DNA of 22,053 nucleotides from a virus. Under the pieces are notes generated by a model. The model was not told where the DNA came from, did not search any database, and was given only the letters and a program-made list of their open reading frames with translations. The stretch spans positions 1 through 22,053 of IMG/VR virus record IMGVR_UViG_3300030099_007528; one strand, written 5' to 3'. This document shows, piece after piece, positions 1-9,366 of this stretch; positions within the stretch are counted from its first letter, which is position 1, and every line of letters starts with the position of its first letter. Made by a program: the position numbers and the translations under genes.

Positions 1-117
1 CAATTTTTAAAAAGCCAACAACAATTTTACAATAAGTTTTATTCTTGGGATAGAAGAAAGGGAGAATGGACTAATTTTTTACAAGGACTTTTACATGAAA
101 AGCGATCCAAATTCTAA
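1..117 (+). CDS. C-terminal end of an upstream phage gene (partial)
   Basis: An open frame runs from the window edge to TAA at 115-117 and encodes the last 38 residues of a protein whose start lies outside. The tail is rich in aromatic and charged residues (YSWDRRKGEW near its middle) and does not look like random AT-rich translation. It overlaps the next gene by 23 bases, as other genes here do. From its place at the head of the virion block it is probably a structural or assembly gene, but no family can be recognised from 38 residues. Confidence 0.6.
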   Translation, partial: QFLKSQQQFYNKFYSWDRRKGEWTNFLQGLLHEKRSKF

Positions 118-910
118 GCCAATATGGTTTAATGAAGACAAAGAAGAAAAACTTAGTGACAATAGTATATTTGTAGCGACTCCTGTGCACTCAGAGGTTA
201 GCATACATTACACTCAATCTCTTTTAGAATTACAAAAATTAGCTATTAAGAAAAAAACTAAAATAGTATTTCAATTGTACAAATCATCTTTGGTCACACA
301 AGGTAGAAATTTATGTGTATCTGCTTTTTTAAGAAGTGGATTTAGTCACTTACTATTTATTGATTCAGATATTGGATTTAAACCTGAAAGTGCTTTCAGA
401 TTATTAGATGCAAACAAAGATGTGATATCTGTGCCTTATGCATTAAAAGATATGTGTTGGGACAAAGCTTTATATATGATCAAAAATAACAAAATTAAAA
501 CTATAGAAGATTTAAAATATAAGGCTTTCTATAGATATCCTTTCAAAGTAGCTAGCACAGAAAACATTGAGGTCAAGGATGGTGCTATAGAAGTAACTCA
601 TTCACCAACAGGCTTTATGATGATCAAAAGGACTGTATTTGAAAAGATGATAGAAAAATATCCTAACTTTGAGATTATTCAGGATAACGTTATCAATGGT
701 AAAAATGAAAAGGTTGAGCATTTTTATAATTTTTTTGATACATTGCATGATCCTGATACCAAGACTTATCTTGGAGAAGATTTTGCTTTCTGTAAAAGAT
801 GGAGAGATATAGGTGGTAAATGCTATTGTTTAGTCAATGATTACATAACTCATGTAGGAGAGCATCAATATACTTCTTGCTTTGCCGATGAGTTGATTAA
901 AGAATTCTAA
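95..910 (+). CDS. GT-A fold glycosyltransferase-like protein
   Basis: This 271-residue protein most likely transfers a sugar from a nucleotide-sugar donor. Residues 24-31 (SIFVATPV) form the first beta strand of a GT-A nucleotide-binding fold. FIDSDIGF near residue 90 holds the D-x-D metal-binding motif (DSD 90-92). LGEDFAFCKRW (about 226-236) matches the GED segment common near the acceptor site, and the C-terminal HVGEH (253-257) offers metal-binding histidines. The start at 95 follows AGGA with about 7 bases of spacing. It precedes the virion genes, so it could decorate virion proteins or host surface sugars; that target is inference. Marine phages commonly carry such a protein. Donor and acceptor cannot be read from the sequence. 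Confidence 0.8.
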   Translation: MKSDPNSKPIWFNEDKEEKLSDNSIFVATPVHSEVSIHYTQSLLELQKLAIKKKTKIVFQLYKSSLVTQGRNLCVSAFLRSGFSHLLFIDSDIGFKPESAFRLLDANKDVISVPYALKDMCWDKALYMIKNNKIKTIEDLKYKAFYRYPFKVASTENIEVKDGAIEVTHSPTGFMMIKRTVFEKMIEKYPNFEIIQDNVINGKNEKVEHFYNFFDTLHDPDTKTYLGEDFAFCKRWRDIGGKCYCLVNDYITHVGEHQYTSCFADELIKEF

Positions 911-957
911 AATGGTAATATTTACAGATTAGCTAATTTATAAGGAAAACACGACAT

Positions 958-2100
958 ATGTTACAATTTCTACCCTACGCACTGGCCGCTTACGGAGGTT
1001 ATAAAGGATACAAATCTTCTAAAGATGCAGGTGGATCAGGTCTTCAAAGGATATTAGCAGGTATAACTGGAGGGGTTGCTGGTTACTATGGAGGTAAAGG
1101 TATTTTAGGTGGTGGATCTGCAATGGGTATTCCTGGATTTGCTCAAGCACAAGGTAATTTTACTCCATTTTTGCAAACTGGTCCTTTACAATCATTAGGT
1201 GCTAGTTTTCCTAGTTTAGGAATACAACAAGTTGGCACAACATCAACAACACCTTTCTTGCAGAAAGGATCAATGTTTCCTGGAGAAGATCAATTAGGTG
1301 CGTTAGGTCAAGGACAACAATTTGATTCATTAGCATCATTACAGGCACAAGCTGCACAAGCTCAAGCTTTGGGTGTTGGAACTGGTGGGCCTGGAGGACA
1401 ACGAGCAGATCAAAACTTTTTACAAAAATTATTTACAAGACAAAGATTAACTAAAGATGGTAATTTTACAGGTGAATTAGAAATAAGCCCAGGCAAAGCT
1501 GCAGCGGCTATTGGAATCGGATCATACTTAAGTGGTGCTTTTGATCCTAAACCAGTTGATGTGTTTACACCAGGCTATAATTTAGGTGTTGCTGAATTAC
1601 AAAAAGAAAGAGGTGGATTTAAGTATATAGACCCAGTGACAGGAGATGAAAAAACATTTGAACAAGTTTATATTCCTGAAGCTAATAGAGATCCACAATA
1701 CAGAGTGGGTAATATAGAATTATCGAAAAATACATTTAACACAGGAGGCTTAGCCTCTATACCAAAATATAATCAAGGTGGTGTCAATTACTTACCAAGT
1801 AAAGTCACCCATGATGAAAACGATTCTAACAATTATGTTAGAGCGCAAGGATACGTTGAAGACGGATCTGGCACAGGAGACAAAGACGAAGATACAATGT
1901 TAGCTCAATTAGCAGACGGAGAGTTTGTAACAAGAGCAGATGGAGTATTAGGAGCAGGGATCATAGCAGGTGCAAATCCAGAGAGTTTTAAAGACATGCG
2001 TGAAAAAGGTGCTTCGTACTTCTATGAACAACAAAAACGATATAAAAGAGTTTTTGATTTATTAAAAGGAAGTAGAAATGCAAAAGCAGAAATTAATTAA
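958..2100 (+). CDS. Glycine-rich virion protein with DGEFV-type C-terminal motif
   Basis: A 380-residue protein in three parts. The first 60 residues are hydrophobic and glycine-rich (repeated GGY/GGK), which could touch a membrane. The middle (about 60-160) is low-complexity Gln/Ala/Gly. The C-terminal part has acidic DKDEDTM followed by LAQLADGEFVTRADGV and a GANPESFKDMREKG stretch. I recall the 'mLadGEFV..a.aV' motif, after a short Asp/Gly-rich run, in many marine-phage virion and tail proteins. Position among internal-protein genes supports a structural role; exact function is unknown. AAGGA at 942-946 lies about 11 bases before the ATG. The last 23 bases overlap the next gene. Confidence 0.7.
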   Translation: MLQFLPYALAAYGGYKGYKSSKDAGGSGLQRILAGITGGVAGYYGGKGILGGGSAMGIPGFAQAQGNFTPFLQTGPLQSLGASFPSLGIQQVGTTSTTPFLQKGSMFPGEDQLGALGQGQQFDSLASLQAQAAQAQALGVGTGGPGGQRADQNFLQKLFTRQRLTKDGNFTGELEISPGKAAAAIGIGSYLSGAFDPKPVDVFTPGYNLGVAELQKERGGFKYIDPVTGDEKTFEQVYIPEANRDPQYRVGNIELSKNTFNTGGLASIPKYNQGGVNYLPSKVTHDENDSNNYVRAQGYVEDGSGTGDKDEDTMLAQLADGEFVTRADGVLGAGIIAGANPESFKDMREKGASYFYEQQKRYKRVFDLLKGSRNAKAEIN

Positions 2101-2533
2101 ACCTAAAGTAGATATATTATCTGTAGAGCCACAATACGTAGATAAGTTTTGGCCTTTATGTGATTTCATGGTTACAGAGGCATTAAGATACTCAGGTGGT
2201 TTTGCATCTGCACATCATATAAAAGATTTATTAAAAAAAGATGAGGCACAATTATTTTTAGCGTTTGGAAGTGATGAAGAAGAAATGAATCAAGTTTTTG
2301 CTTTAATGGTAACAAGAATTGCATGTTTACCTAATTACAATCAACTTGAGGCTATAATTACAACTGGAAGCAAAAGATATTTATGGGAAGATAAATTAGT
2401 ATCAACAGTCTCTAACTTTGCTAAATTAAACAACTGCAAAAAATTATCTTTTTGGTGCAGGCCTGGTTGGGCAAGAGTATCAAAAAAATGGGGTTGGAAA
2501 GTTAGACACATACAAATGGAGAAAGATTTATAA
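2078..2533 (+). CDS. Small GNAT-like protein, possibly an internal virion protein
   Basis: The 151-residue product has the layout of a shortened GNAT (acyltransferase) fold. An N-terminal helical stretch (VDKFWPLCDFMVTEALRYSG) is followed by strands around AQLFLAFGS and VFALMVTRIA, and a late KKLSFWCRPGWARVSKKWGWKV segment resembles the terminal GNAT strand-helix. I cannot see a clear acetyl-CoA Q/R-x-x-G-x-G/A loop, so catalysis is doubtful. Small GNAT-like proteins of this size sit beside internal virion protein genes in podoviruses. It starts inside the preceding gene after AAGGAAG and ends TAATG with the next one, so it is probably translated in a coupled run. A structural or assembly role is inferred from position. 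Confidence 0.55.
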   Translation: MQKQKLIKPKVDILSVEPQYVDKFWPLCDFMVTEALRYSGGFASAHHIKDLLKKDEAQLFLAFGSDEEEMNQVFALMVTRIACLPNYNQLEAIITTGSKRYLWEDKLVSTVSNFAKLNNCKKLSFWCRPGWARVSKKWGWKVRHIQMEKDL

Positions 2534-3357
2534 TGGGATCGATAGTAGGAAGTATATTTGGTGGTGGTAGCAGATCTGCACCTGCGCCAGCACCCACTAG
2601 TGGAAATGTTTTTCAAACATCAGTAATTAGAGAGGCTCCTGGAATAGAGGAAAGAAAAATTGAATTAATGGATCTAGCAAGATCTGCTGCTGATAAGCCA
2701 GTTAGAATTCCTGCAATTAGCGTTGCTCCCTTTTCTCAACTTGAACAAACAGGATTTACACAAGCTGGACAAACAGGGCAAGGATTGGCACAACTACTAG
2801 CTGCTCAGACACCGAACATCGCACAATTTCAAAATCCTTTTCAAACAGCAGTCATTGATGAAATTAACAGACAAGCAGGCCAAGCAAGAAATAGACTTTC
2901 AGCTGAAGCTGTAAGAGCTGGTGCTTTTGGTGGTGGAAGAGAAGGAGTAGCAATAGGTGAATTAGAAAGAGCTAGACTTGGTCAGGTTGGTTTGGCACAA
3001 AGAGAGGGTTTTGATACAGCCTTACAAGCAGCTCAACAACAACAACAACTTTTAGGAAATTTAGGTGAAGCTATACAACGACAAAGACAAGCCGATATTC
3101 AACAACTGTTAGGCGCAGGTGGGTTGCAAAGACAATTAGCTCAACAAACTTTAGACGCAGCGAGACAGTCACAATTACAACAAGCTTTTGAGCCATTCCA
3201 AAGAGCAGAATTTTTATCAAATATTTATGCAGCGGGACCAAAATCACAGTCAACACTTACTGCTTCTACACAACCAACTCCAAGTCCTCTTGCACAAGCA
3301 GTAGGCACTGGATTAGGAGCCTTTACAGCTTTTCAAGGTTTTGGCCAAGGGAGGTAA
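2533..3357 (+). CDS. Ala/Gln-rich internal virion (ejection-type) protein
   Basis: This 274-residue protein starts with a Gly/Pro-rich segment (GSIVGSIFGGGS) and then becomes a long alanine- and glutamine-rich helical region. The block FQNPFQTAVIDEI, then the stretch RLSAEAVRAGAFGGGREGVA (residues 116-135), is characteristic, by recollection, of a protein family common in short-tailed marine phages and usually treated as internal or DNA-ejection protein. Poly-Gln and heptad-like spacing at about 165-225 suggest coiled coils. Translation is coupled to the upstream gene through TAATG at 2531-2535. Its stop (TAA 3355-3357) lies one base before the next ATG. Family recognition is from memory. Confidence 0.65.
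   Translation: MGSIVGSIFGGGSRSAPAPAPTSGNVFQTSVIREAPGIEERKIELMDLARSAADKPVRIPAISVAPFSQLEQTGFTQAGQTGQGLAQLLAAQTPNIAQFQNPFQTAVIDEINRQAGQARNRLSAEAVRAGAFGGGREGVAIGELERARLGQVGLAQREGFDTALQAAQQQQQLLGNLGEAIQRQRQADIQQLLGAGGLQRQLAQQTLDAARQSQLQQAFEPFQRAEFLSNIYAAGPKSQSTLTASTQPTPSPLAQAVGTGLGAFTAFQGFGQGR
3350..3354 (+). promoter_or_regulatory. Ribosome binding site that decides the start at 3359
   Basis: GGAGG lies inside the last codons of the preceding gene, 4 bases before ATG 3359. It favours that ATG over the in-frame TTG at 3341, which has no comparable site. Confidence 0.7.
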
Positions 3358-3358
3358 C

Positions 3359-5440
3359 ATGGCTTTAAATGAAGTATTAAATAGACCGTTGTTTAGACAA
3401 CAAGCTTTGAAAAAAGGTGCATTAAAACCGATCACCGCACAACAAGGTATAATGGTTGGTGCTCCTACTCAAGATATAAGAAATGTTCGATTCAGACCAC
3501 CTGCAATTAATCAACAAGGATTTTTTGGAAGAAATATTAGACCTGCAATGCAAAGAGTTAGAACAGGCTTTCCTGGTTTTTTACGAGGAGCTGCAGCTGG
3601 TACTGGTTTGTATAATCTATCAGATGCATTAACAACAAAGTTAGGAATCACAGGACCACTTAAAACTGGTATAGATTTAGGAGCATCAATAGTTGGAGGT
3701 TTTACACCCATAGGAAGAGCTATAGGTTTAGGAGCTTTAGGTGTTCAAGGTTTAGGTGCGTTGTATGATAAAATTTATAGAGATAATACAGGAAAAGAAA
3801 GACCAACTGGTACAACTTTTCAAAACTTAACTTTTACAGGTGGTGAACCATTAGCTAACATTGACACCACAAATATTTTTGGTCCTGTTGATCCAAATAG
3901 ATTAACTAGAAAACAAAGAAGAGATTTAAAACAAAAAGAAAGACTTGCTAAAAAAGAAGGTTCAGAGGTTGCATTAATACCGCCTGTAAAACCTGATGCT
4001 TTAGTATCTCAAGGTAAAGAAGAAATAGGTTCAGGCCCAAATAAAACAGAGGTAATAGATACACAAAAAGTTGCTCTTGAGAACTCTCAAGTAGAAAAAA
4101 CACCAGAGGGAGGTCCTGAAATAACTCCTGGAGAAATTAAAACAAAACCTGATGCCCCAGTTGAGGAAGTCAAACCAAAACAAACTGCAGCACAAGCAGA
4201 TTTAAAACTACAAGAAGATACTAACGTATTAGATGATGATTTTAAAAAAACTATTGCAAAAGCTAGATTAATAAAAGAAGAGTTAATGCAAGGACAAACA
4301 TCAAATGCAAATTTAGTTTTTATGGCACAATTGGCTCAAGGATTACTTAGTGGCACCACAAGAAAACAAGGATTAGGTGGTGCATTAGAAGTTTTTGGTA
4401 ATGCCATAGGCCCTGCAATGACAAATTATGCAACTTTAAAATTAAAAGAAAACGAATTAGAAAACAATTTGATGAGTGATGCGTTAGAATTAGTTAATGC
4501 AGAAAATAAATCTAGAAACACAGCAGCAACTTTACCTAAAATTAAACAATTTGGTGTAATACAAGTACAAGACGCTAACAATCAAGCAAGAAATATTGTA
4601 GGTGTTCAATATGAAAATGGCACATTTGGTGTAGCTACAGGTCAATTTGATACATTTGGTAGAGAAATTTTTGCACCTATCCCAGCAAACGCAGTTAATA
4701 AATTTATTGAACACTCTAAAGGTCAATCAGAAAGAGATAAAACTATAAGAGATCTCTCAGGTAAGTACAAAGCTTATCAAATTGGTTTGACTTCTATCAA
4801 TCTTTTAAAACAAGCTGATGTGACTGGAGGTCCAAAAGGTTATTTGGCTTTATTAAGCAAAAGATTAAGTGATGCTTTAAATGACTTTGGAATAGGCTTT
4901 TTAGGAAGAGAGGAAGGTAAAGCTAAAATTAAACAATTAAAAGATCAATACATTCAACAATACATGAAAGATAATGATGTAGATGAAGATACAGCTACAA
5001 AAGTTTTCGAAGGACAATTTGGTACAGGTGAAACTTATTTAAGAAAAACTTTAAAATCACTAGGTGCTTTCAAAGGCGAAGGTGCAGATCTTGAACAGCT
5101 AGCCATAAATGAAACAATTTTAACATATGCATTAGCAAACTCATTAAAATCTAAAGATAGGTTAACACAAAAAGATATTCAAATGGCAGCTAAGCTTGTA
5201 AACGTATTTCCTCTTTTAAGAGGTGAGGCATCAGTAATTGAAGCTTTAGAGGCAGTTAATAATACTCTAATTAAAGACATACAAGCTGCTGAGTTTGATT
5301 ACATAAATGCATTTGGTGGTGATAACAGAACTATTGATAATTACAGAGCTAGATACGGTATAGCTACAACTACACAAGCTCCTACAATTACAAACCCATA
5401 TGCAGATAAAAGCACACAAGATTTATTAAAGGAGTATTAA
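3359..5440 (+). CDS. Large internal virion protein (693 aa)
   Basis: Residues 55-140 are glycine/alanine-rich and mildly hydrophobic (FLRGAAAGTGLYNL, ASIVGGFTPIGRAIGLG), as in proteins that enter a membrane on ejection. About 180-290 is a charged, Pro/Glu/Lys-rich linker. Around 316-369 lies a more conserved-looking helix block (NLVFMAQLAQGLLSG followed by ALEVFGNAIGPAMTNYATLK), which I recall in many uncultured marine phages. The C-terminal half is helical and charged. No lytic transglycosylase motif is visible. It sits between the 274-aa and 1019-aa proteins, matching the order of three consecutive internal-core protein genes in podoviruses; that parallel is inference. The stop forms TAATG with the next start. 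Confidence 0.6.
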   Translation: MALNEVLNRPLFRQQALKKGALKPITAQQGIMVGAPTQDIRNVRFRPPAINQQGFFGRNIRPAMQRVRTGFPGFLRGAAAGTGLYNLSDALTTKLGITGPLKTGIDLGASIVGGFTPIGRAIGLGALGVQGLGALYDKIYRDNTGKERPTGTTFQNLTFTGGEPLANIDTTNIFGPVDPNRLTRKQRRDLKQKERLAKKEGSEVALIPPVKPDALVSQGKEEIGSGPNKTEVIDTQKVALENSQVEKTPEGGPEITPGEIKTKPDAPVEEVKPKQTAAQADLKLQEDTNVLDDDFKKTIAKARLIKEELMQGQTSNANLVFMAQLAQGLLSGTTRKQGLGGALEVFGNAIGPAMTNYATLKLKENELENNLMSDALELVNAENKSRNTAATLPKIKQFGVIQVQDANNQARNIVGVQYENGTFGVATGQFDTFGREIFAPIPANAVNKFIEHSKGQSERDKTIRDLSGKYKAYQIGLTSINLLKQADVTGGPKGYLALLSKRLSDALNDFGIGFLGREEGKAKIKQLKDQYIQQYMKDNDVDEDTATKVFEGQFGTGETYLRKTLKSLGAFKGEGADLEQLAINETILTYALANSLKSKDRLTQKDIQMAAKLVNVFPLLRGEASVIEALEAVNNTLIKDIQAAEFDYINAFGGDNRTIDNYRARYGIATTTQAPTITNPYADKSTQDLLKEY

Positions 5441-8400
5441 TGGCTACCTTAGAACAATTACAAAAACAATTAGATGATAGAACTTTAGTTCCAAGTGAAT
5501 TAACTAAAAAACAAAGACAAATAATTGATACACTTATTGAACGAGGAGATCTCAAAGGTCCTACCACAGAAATGATACAGGCTGAGAGAGATAAAGTTGC
5601 ATCGGACATAGCTGATGAAAGAACTTTTTTAAAAGATCCGTTAAAAGCTGGAACAGGTGTGGGTCAACCAACTTATGAATTAGTTGGAGATATTGGCGGA
5701 AGTATTTATCCCTATGTTGCTATGCGTAAAAAAATATTTGGTGCTGCTAAAAGCGGTAACCTTTGGCAAAAAGGACCTGGTTTACTTTTACAAAAAGCAA
5801 CAAACGTAGCAGATAAGTTACCAGGTAGATTTAAATTATTTGGTGGTGCATTAAAATTATTAGCAAGAGCTGGGGATGTGCCAGGTAAAGTTTTACAAAG
5901 CCCATTAGGAAGAGCAGAAGTTTATTCTGTATTAGGTGGAACTGCAGGTGCTGGAGCAGGTTCAGTAACGTATGATTTATTAAATGAAACAGCTGGTACA
6001 CAAATAGCCACAGCTTTAGGAGATGATCTATCTGAAATACCTCCAGGAGAAGTAGATAGAAATACTTTAACAAACGCTGGAGTCGCCATGAAAAACGCAT
6101 TGTATTGGAACGCAGGGGCTGCAGCCTTAACGCCTTTTATATTTGGACCTTTGGGTAAACTTGGTAGAAAATTATTTGGGACAGTTGGTAAAGACCAAAA
6201 AGAATTAGCACAATTTGCAAGAGATAAAGGTTTGCCCATACCTTTATTATCAGCAATGAAACAAGATGTTGGACCTTTAGGTAATATTGGTAAAACATAT
6301 TTTAAAACAGTTGGTGTATTTCCATTTGTTTCTGCTATTGGTCGTGATGCGTTACAAGGTGCTGAGCAAGCAGCGGGTAAAGTTTTTTTGAATGATATAT
6401 CTACTTATGCACCTTTGATGAAAACAAGTGTATTGTCATCTTCTGTTTACAAACAAGTTAATAAAGTTTTTCAAGACAATGTAGATTTAATTGCATCTAA
6501 ATACGGAGCTTTTGATGCATTATCCGATGCAGTGGGTAACCCAAGTATTATTACATTAAAAAAATCTACTGCTGCCGCAAGAGAATTTTTAGAAAGATTT
6601 AGAAATGAATATCCAGGATTTGCTAGATTTGTAGATGACGTTGGAGATATACCAACAAAAGATATAGATAAAATTCTGACAAATGCATCTGATCCAATTA
6701 ATACTTTTATGAAAGCAATGGTAGCAATTGATACAAAAGCAATATCACCTAAACAATATAAAGGTCTTGTGACAATGTTAAATAGAGCAATTGAAGGAAC
6801 AGGTTATCAAACATTAAAAAGAGAAATGTTTTTAATGAGAGAGGCATTAGAAAATGACTTTGCAAATTTTGGATCAAATATTAATAAAGCAGCTTTATTA
6901 GCTGACGAAGGAATTAAAGCAACCTATGACACAATAGCTAAACAAAGTGGTCCTGAATTAGCTGAACAATATATAAATAAATCTATTCAAGGTGCAGAAA
7001 AATTAAGAGATAAATTATTAGATGCAAATAAAACTTACTCATCTATTCTTGGTTTTTATCAAAGAGCAAAAGTTCCACAAATAATTAAAAAGTTTGATAG
7101 GTCTGCATTTACTTCTCAATCATTACAAGGTTTTTATGGTAAAGAAGCAGTATTTAGAGATCAATTATTTGAAACTTTGGAAAGAGATATATTTCAAAGT
7201 AATTCGCCGAAAGCTTTAGAACAGTTTGCAAAACTTATTGGAGCTGAGGGATCTGCAGAGTTAGGTATAAAAGCTACAGAGGGTGGTAAGGCATTATTAA
7301 AAGCTGCAAAAGCAAGATACTTATTTAATACTTTCTTAGATTCATTTGACTCTGCAACAGCACCACAAGCACAATCTATTTTTAAAAATGTAGCTGATGA
7401 AATGTTACCAGGTCAATATATGCAAGACTCTATGGAGATACTTACAAGACAAGGACGAGAGGATCTAGGAGATTTTTCTATATCTAAGGTTATAAAAAAT
7501 AATGGTATTTATGATGTAAAAGATATTAGATTTAGCCCAAATGATTTTGCTCAATTTAATATTAATAAATTTTTAAATAAACTTGGTATTGGTGAAGCAA
7601 CTGAGGAATTAGGAAGAGCTAAGATGACACAAATGCTTGGTAAAGAAGGAGCAAATGAATTTTTTGGTTTTACAAATTACATGAAAGCAATTTCTGATGT
7701 GCCTCTGTCTGATACTTCTACATTTCTACAAAGAAGATTAACTCTATCTGGTGGTAGAGGAATTATAGGTGGTCTAGTTATGGGTGGATCTTTTATGGCA
7801 AACCCATTAGCACCAGCAGTTTTAATTTTGTTAGCTAGAAGAGCAGGTCAAATTCTTTCTGATCCTGTTGCATTAAGATATATGAACGATGCTTTACTTC
7901 CTGAAGAACAAATTAAATTATTAAGAGGTGGCAAAATAGGAAGAGGCACACCTAGAGCTTTATTTCCAGGAAGGGATTACTTTACAGGAAGATCTATTAA
8001 TCCAAGAATTACACGAGCAGGTCTAACACAAAAACGTGAAGCTTTTGCAAGATTATTAAATTACTTAAACGAGGAGGATAAAGATATTCCAACAGTAAAA
8101 GCCAATGAAATTAATCAAGAAGACATTACAAATAGATTATTAAGTTTAGATTATAGTATTCCGCAACCTAGGTATGATGATAAAACTTTACCTAAAGAAA
8201 CAATTGAATCTATGTTTGTTCAACAGCTTACAAATAAATCAGGTAATGTTGATTTAGACAATGAAATGGCATCTGTCATAAGAGGCTCAGTGCAAAACGA
8301 AGAAGAAACAATTGCAGATGAAATATTAAGAGATGAAGATGCGGACAGACAAGCAGTTACAGGTGATTTAGAATTACAACCTATAGAACAAGCACCACAA

Positions 8401-8499
8401 ACACCGGTCACCGGTCAACAAACAGCACAACAAATTCAAACATTATTTCCATTTGATACAACGTCAATAGCTGCTGCACAAAGGAGGGAACGTGGCTAA
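5440..8499 (+). CDS. Very large internal virion protein (1019 aa)
   Basis: The longest gene in the window. Hydrophobic, Gly/Ala-rich segments lie at about 162-190 (VLGGTAGAGAGSVTYDLL), 220-240 (NAGAAALTPFIFGPLG) and 770-800 (GIIGGLVMGGSFMANPLAPA, then VLILLA). The rest is charged, mostly helical sequence. The C-terminal 130 residues are acidic and Gln/Thr-rich and probably flexible. Size, mixed membrane-friendly and helical character, and last place in a three-gene run match the largest ejection or core protein of short-tailed phages, where such proteins help bring DNA through the cell envelope. I find no recognisable muramidase, peptidase or polymerase motif, so the function rests on position and composition. 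Its end overlaps the next gene by 8 bases. Confidence 0.6.
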   Translation: MATLEQLQKQLDDRTLVPSELTKKQRQIIDTLIERGDLKGPTTEMIQAERDKVASDIADERTFLKDPLKAGTGVGQPTYELVGDIGGSIYPYVAMRKKIFGAAKSGNLWQKGPGLLLQKATNVADKLPGRFKLFGGALKLLARAGDVPGKVLQSPLGRAEVYSVLGGTAGAGAGSVTYDLLNETAGTQIATALGDDLSEIPPGEVDRNTLTNAGVAMKNALYWNAGAAALTPFIFGPLGKLGRKLFGTVGKDQKELAQFARDKGLPIPLLSAMKQDVGPLGNIGKTYFKTVGVFPFVSAIGRDALQGAEQAAGKVFLNDISTYAPLMKTSVLSSSVYKQVNKVFQDNVDLIASKYGAFDALSDAVGNPSIITLKKSTAAAREFLERFRNEYPGFARFVDDVGDIPTKDIDKILTNASDPINTFMKAMVAIDTKAISPKQYKGLVTMLNRAIEGTGYQTLKREMFLMREALENDFANFGSNINKAALLADEGIKATYDTIAKQSGPELAEQYINKSIQGAEKLRDKLLDANKTYSSILGFYQRAKVPQIIKKFDRSAFTSQSLQGFYGKEAVFRDQLFETLERDIFQSNSPKALEQFAKLIGAEGSAELGIKATEGGKALLKAAKARYLFNTFLDSFDSATAPQAQSIFKNVADEMLPGQYMQDSMEILTRQGREDLGDFSISKVIKNNGIYDVKDIRFSPNDFAQFNINKFLNKLGIGEATEELGRAKMTQMLGKEGANEFFGFTNYMKAISDVPLSDTSTFLQRRLTLSGGRGIIGGLVMGGSFMANPLAPAVLILLARRAGQILSDPVALRYMNDALLPEEQIKLLRGGKIGRGTPRALFPGRDYFTGRSINPRITRAGLTQKREAFARLLNYLNEEDKDIPTVKANEINQEDITNRLLSLDYSIPQPRYDDKTLPKETIESMFVQQLTNKSGNVDLDNEMASVIRGSVQNEEETIADEILRDEDADRQAVTGDLELQPIEQAPQTPVTGQQTAQQIQTLFPFDTTSIAAAQRRERG

Positions 8500-8692
8500 C
8501 GGTAAAGTACCTAAAACTACAGGTGAGCATATTATTGCATTATATGGGCATATTTCAGGTCTAAAAAAACAACAAGATCATATGCACAAAGGACTTGATG
8601 ATGTTAGACAAAAAATAAATTGGTTTTTTATTGCATTACTTGCAGGTATGGGTGCAATTATTTTGACTTTATTCAATTTATTAGCTACTTAG
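8492..8692 (+). CDS. Small coiled-coil plus transmembrane protein, candidate holin (XhlA-like)
   Basis: The 66-residue product has an amphipathic N-terminal half (HIIALYGHISGLKKQQDHMH and DDVRQKI) and one C-terminal membrane segment, WFFIALLAGMGAIILTLFNL. This is the layout of XhlA-type haemolysin and holin-associated proteins, a family frequent in marine phages. It is read from GTG 8492, behind AGGAGG at 8482-8487. No endolysin is adjacent, so a holin role is plausible but not shown; it could instead be a small virion or membrane protein. It overlaps the preceding gene by 8 bases, so it is probably expressed late with the virion block. Confidence 0.6.
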   Translation: MANGKVPKTTGEHIIALYGHISGLKKQQDHMHKGLDDVRQKINWFFIALLAGMGAIILTLFNLLAT

Positions 8693-8697
8693 TAGTA

Positions 8698-9366
8698 GTG
8701 GTCAGAATCAATAAAAAATATCAATATAAAAAACATAATAGGTTTCAATCAGAAACAGGCAGAAAATACTTAGTAGATGAGGCTGCAGTTCCAAGCGTAA
8801 CTACAATTTTAAGTGCAACTAAAAATAGTAAAGGTTTAGATGATTGGCGTAGAAGAGTAGGTAATGAGGAAGCTGATCGTATTATGAAAAATGCATCAAG
8901 TGTTGGAACAGAAATGCATAAGGTTCTTGAGTATTATTACAATAATGAAAAATATTTTAACGCCACAGATTTTGGGGAGTTACCTAGAAAAATGGCAGAT
9001 ATTATAAAAGAAAACCTTAAAATTACTGAAGTTTGGGGTAATGAGGTATCATTGGCTTACAATAAGGAATATGCAGGTACAACTGATTTAATAGCTGTTG
9101 TAGGAGAAACACCTACAATTGTAGATTTTAAACAAGCAAATAGACCTAAATTAGAGGAATGGGTAGAGGACTATAAACATCAACTAGGTGCCTATTATTT
9201 AGCTCATAAGACGCATTACGGGCCCGTAGAGCAGGGGGTAATATCAATTGCGACCCGAGGCCTACAATATCAAGAATTTAAGCTCTCAGAGGCTAATTTG
9301 AGTGAATATGCAGATAAATTCTTACATAGATTAGAGCAATATAATCAATCAATTAAAAAAGGTTAA
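8698..9366 (+). CDS. PD-(D/E)XK nuclease (Cas4/RecB-like exonuclease)
   Basis: A 222-residue nuclease of the PD-(D/E)XK superfamily. Motifs in order are H74 in TEMHKVLEYY, E116 in GNEVSLAY, D130 in AGTTDLIAV, D143-F-K145 in TIVDFKQAN, and the Q162/Y166 helix (HQLGAYYLAH). This matches phage RecB/Cas4-like exonucleases used in recombination, replication or genome processing. The four-cysteine iron-sulphur cluster of true Cas4 is absent. I chose GTG 8698, six bases after the preceding stop, because sequence upstream in this frame lies inside the membrane-protein gene and does not resemble the family. There is no strong ribosome binding site, so coupling is likely. It meets the SNF2 gene tail to tail with a 4-base overlap. 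Confidence 0.8.
   Translation: MVRINKKYQYKKHNRFQSETGRKYLVDEAAVPSVTTILSATKNSKGLDDWRRRVGNEEADRIMKNASSVGTEMHKVLEYYYNNEKYFNATDFGELPRKMADIIKENLKITEVWGNEVSLAYNKEYAGTTDLIAVVGETPTIVDFKQANRPKLEEWVEDYKHQLGAYYLAHKTHYGPVEQGVISIATRGLQYQEFKLSEANLSEYADKFLHRLEQYNQSIKKG

Noticed and set aside
5922-6239. A 105-codon minus-strand frame inside the 1019-aa virion gene
   Set aside because: It is the antisense shadow of a real gene, with no family resemblance, no ribosome site and low-complexity composition.
8402-8415. Tandem ACCGGT palindromes
   Set aside because: Two short copies within a Thr/Val/Gly/Gln coding stretch, with no further copies; best explained by codon use.
8620-8697. TM-gene-overlapping N-terminal extension of the nuclease
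   Set aside because: The extra residues are the out-of-frame reading of the membrane protein and do not resemble a nuclease N-terminus; GTG 8698 is a better start.
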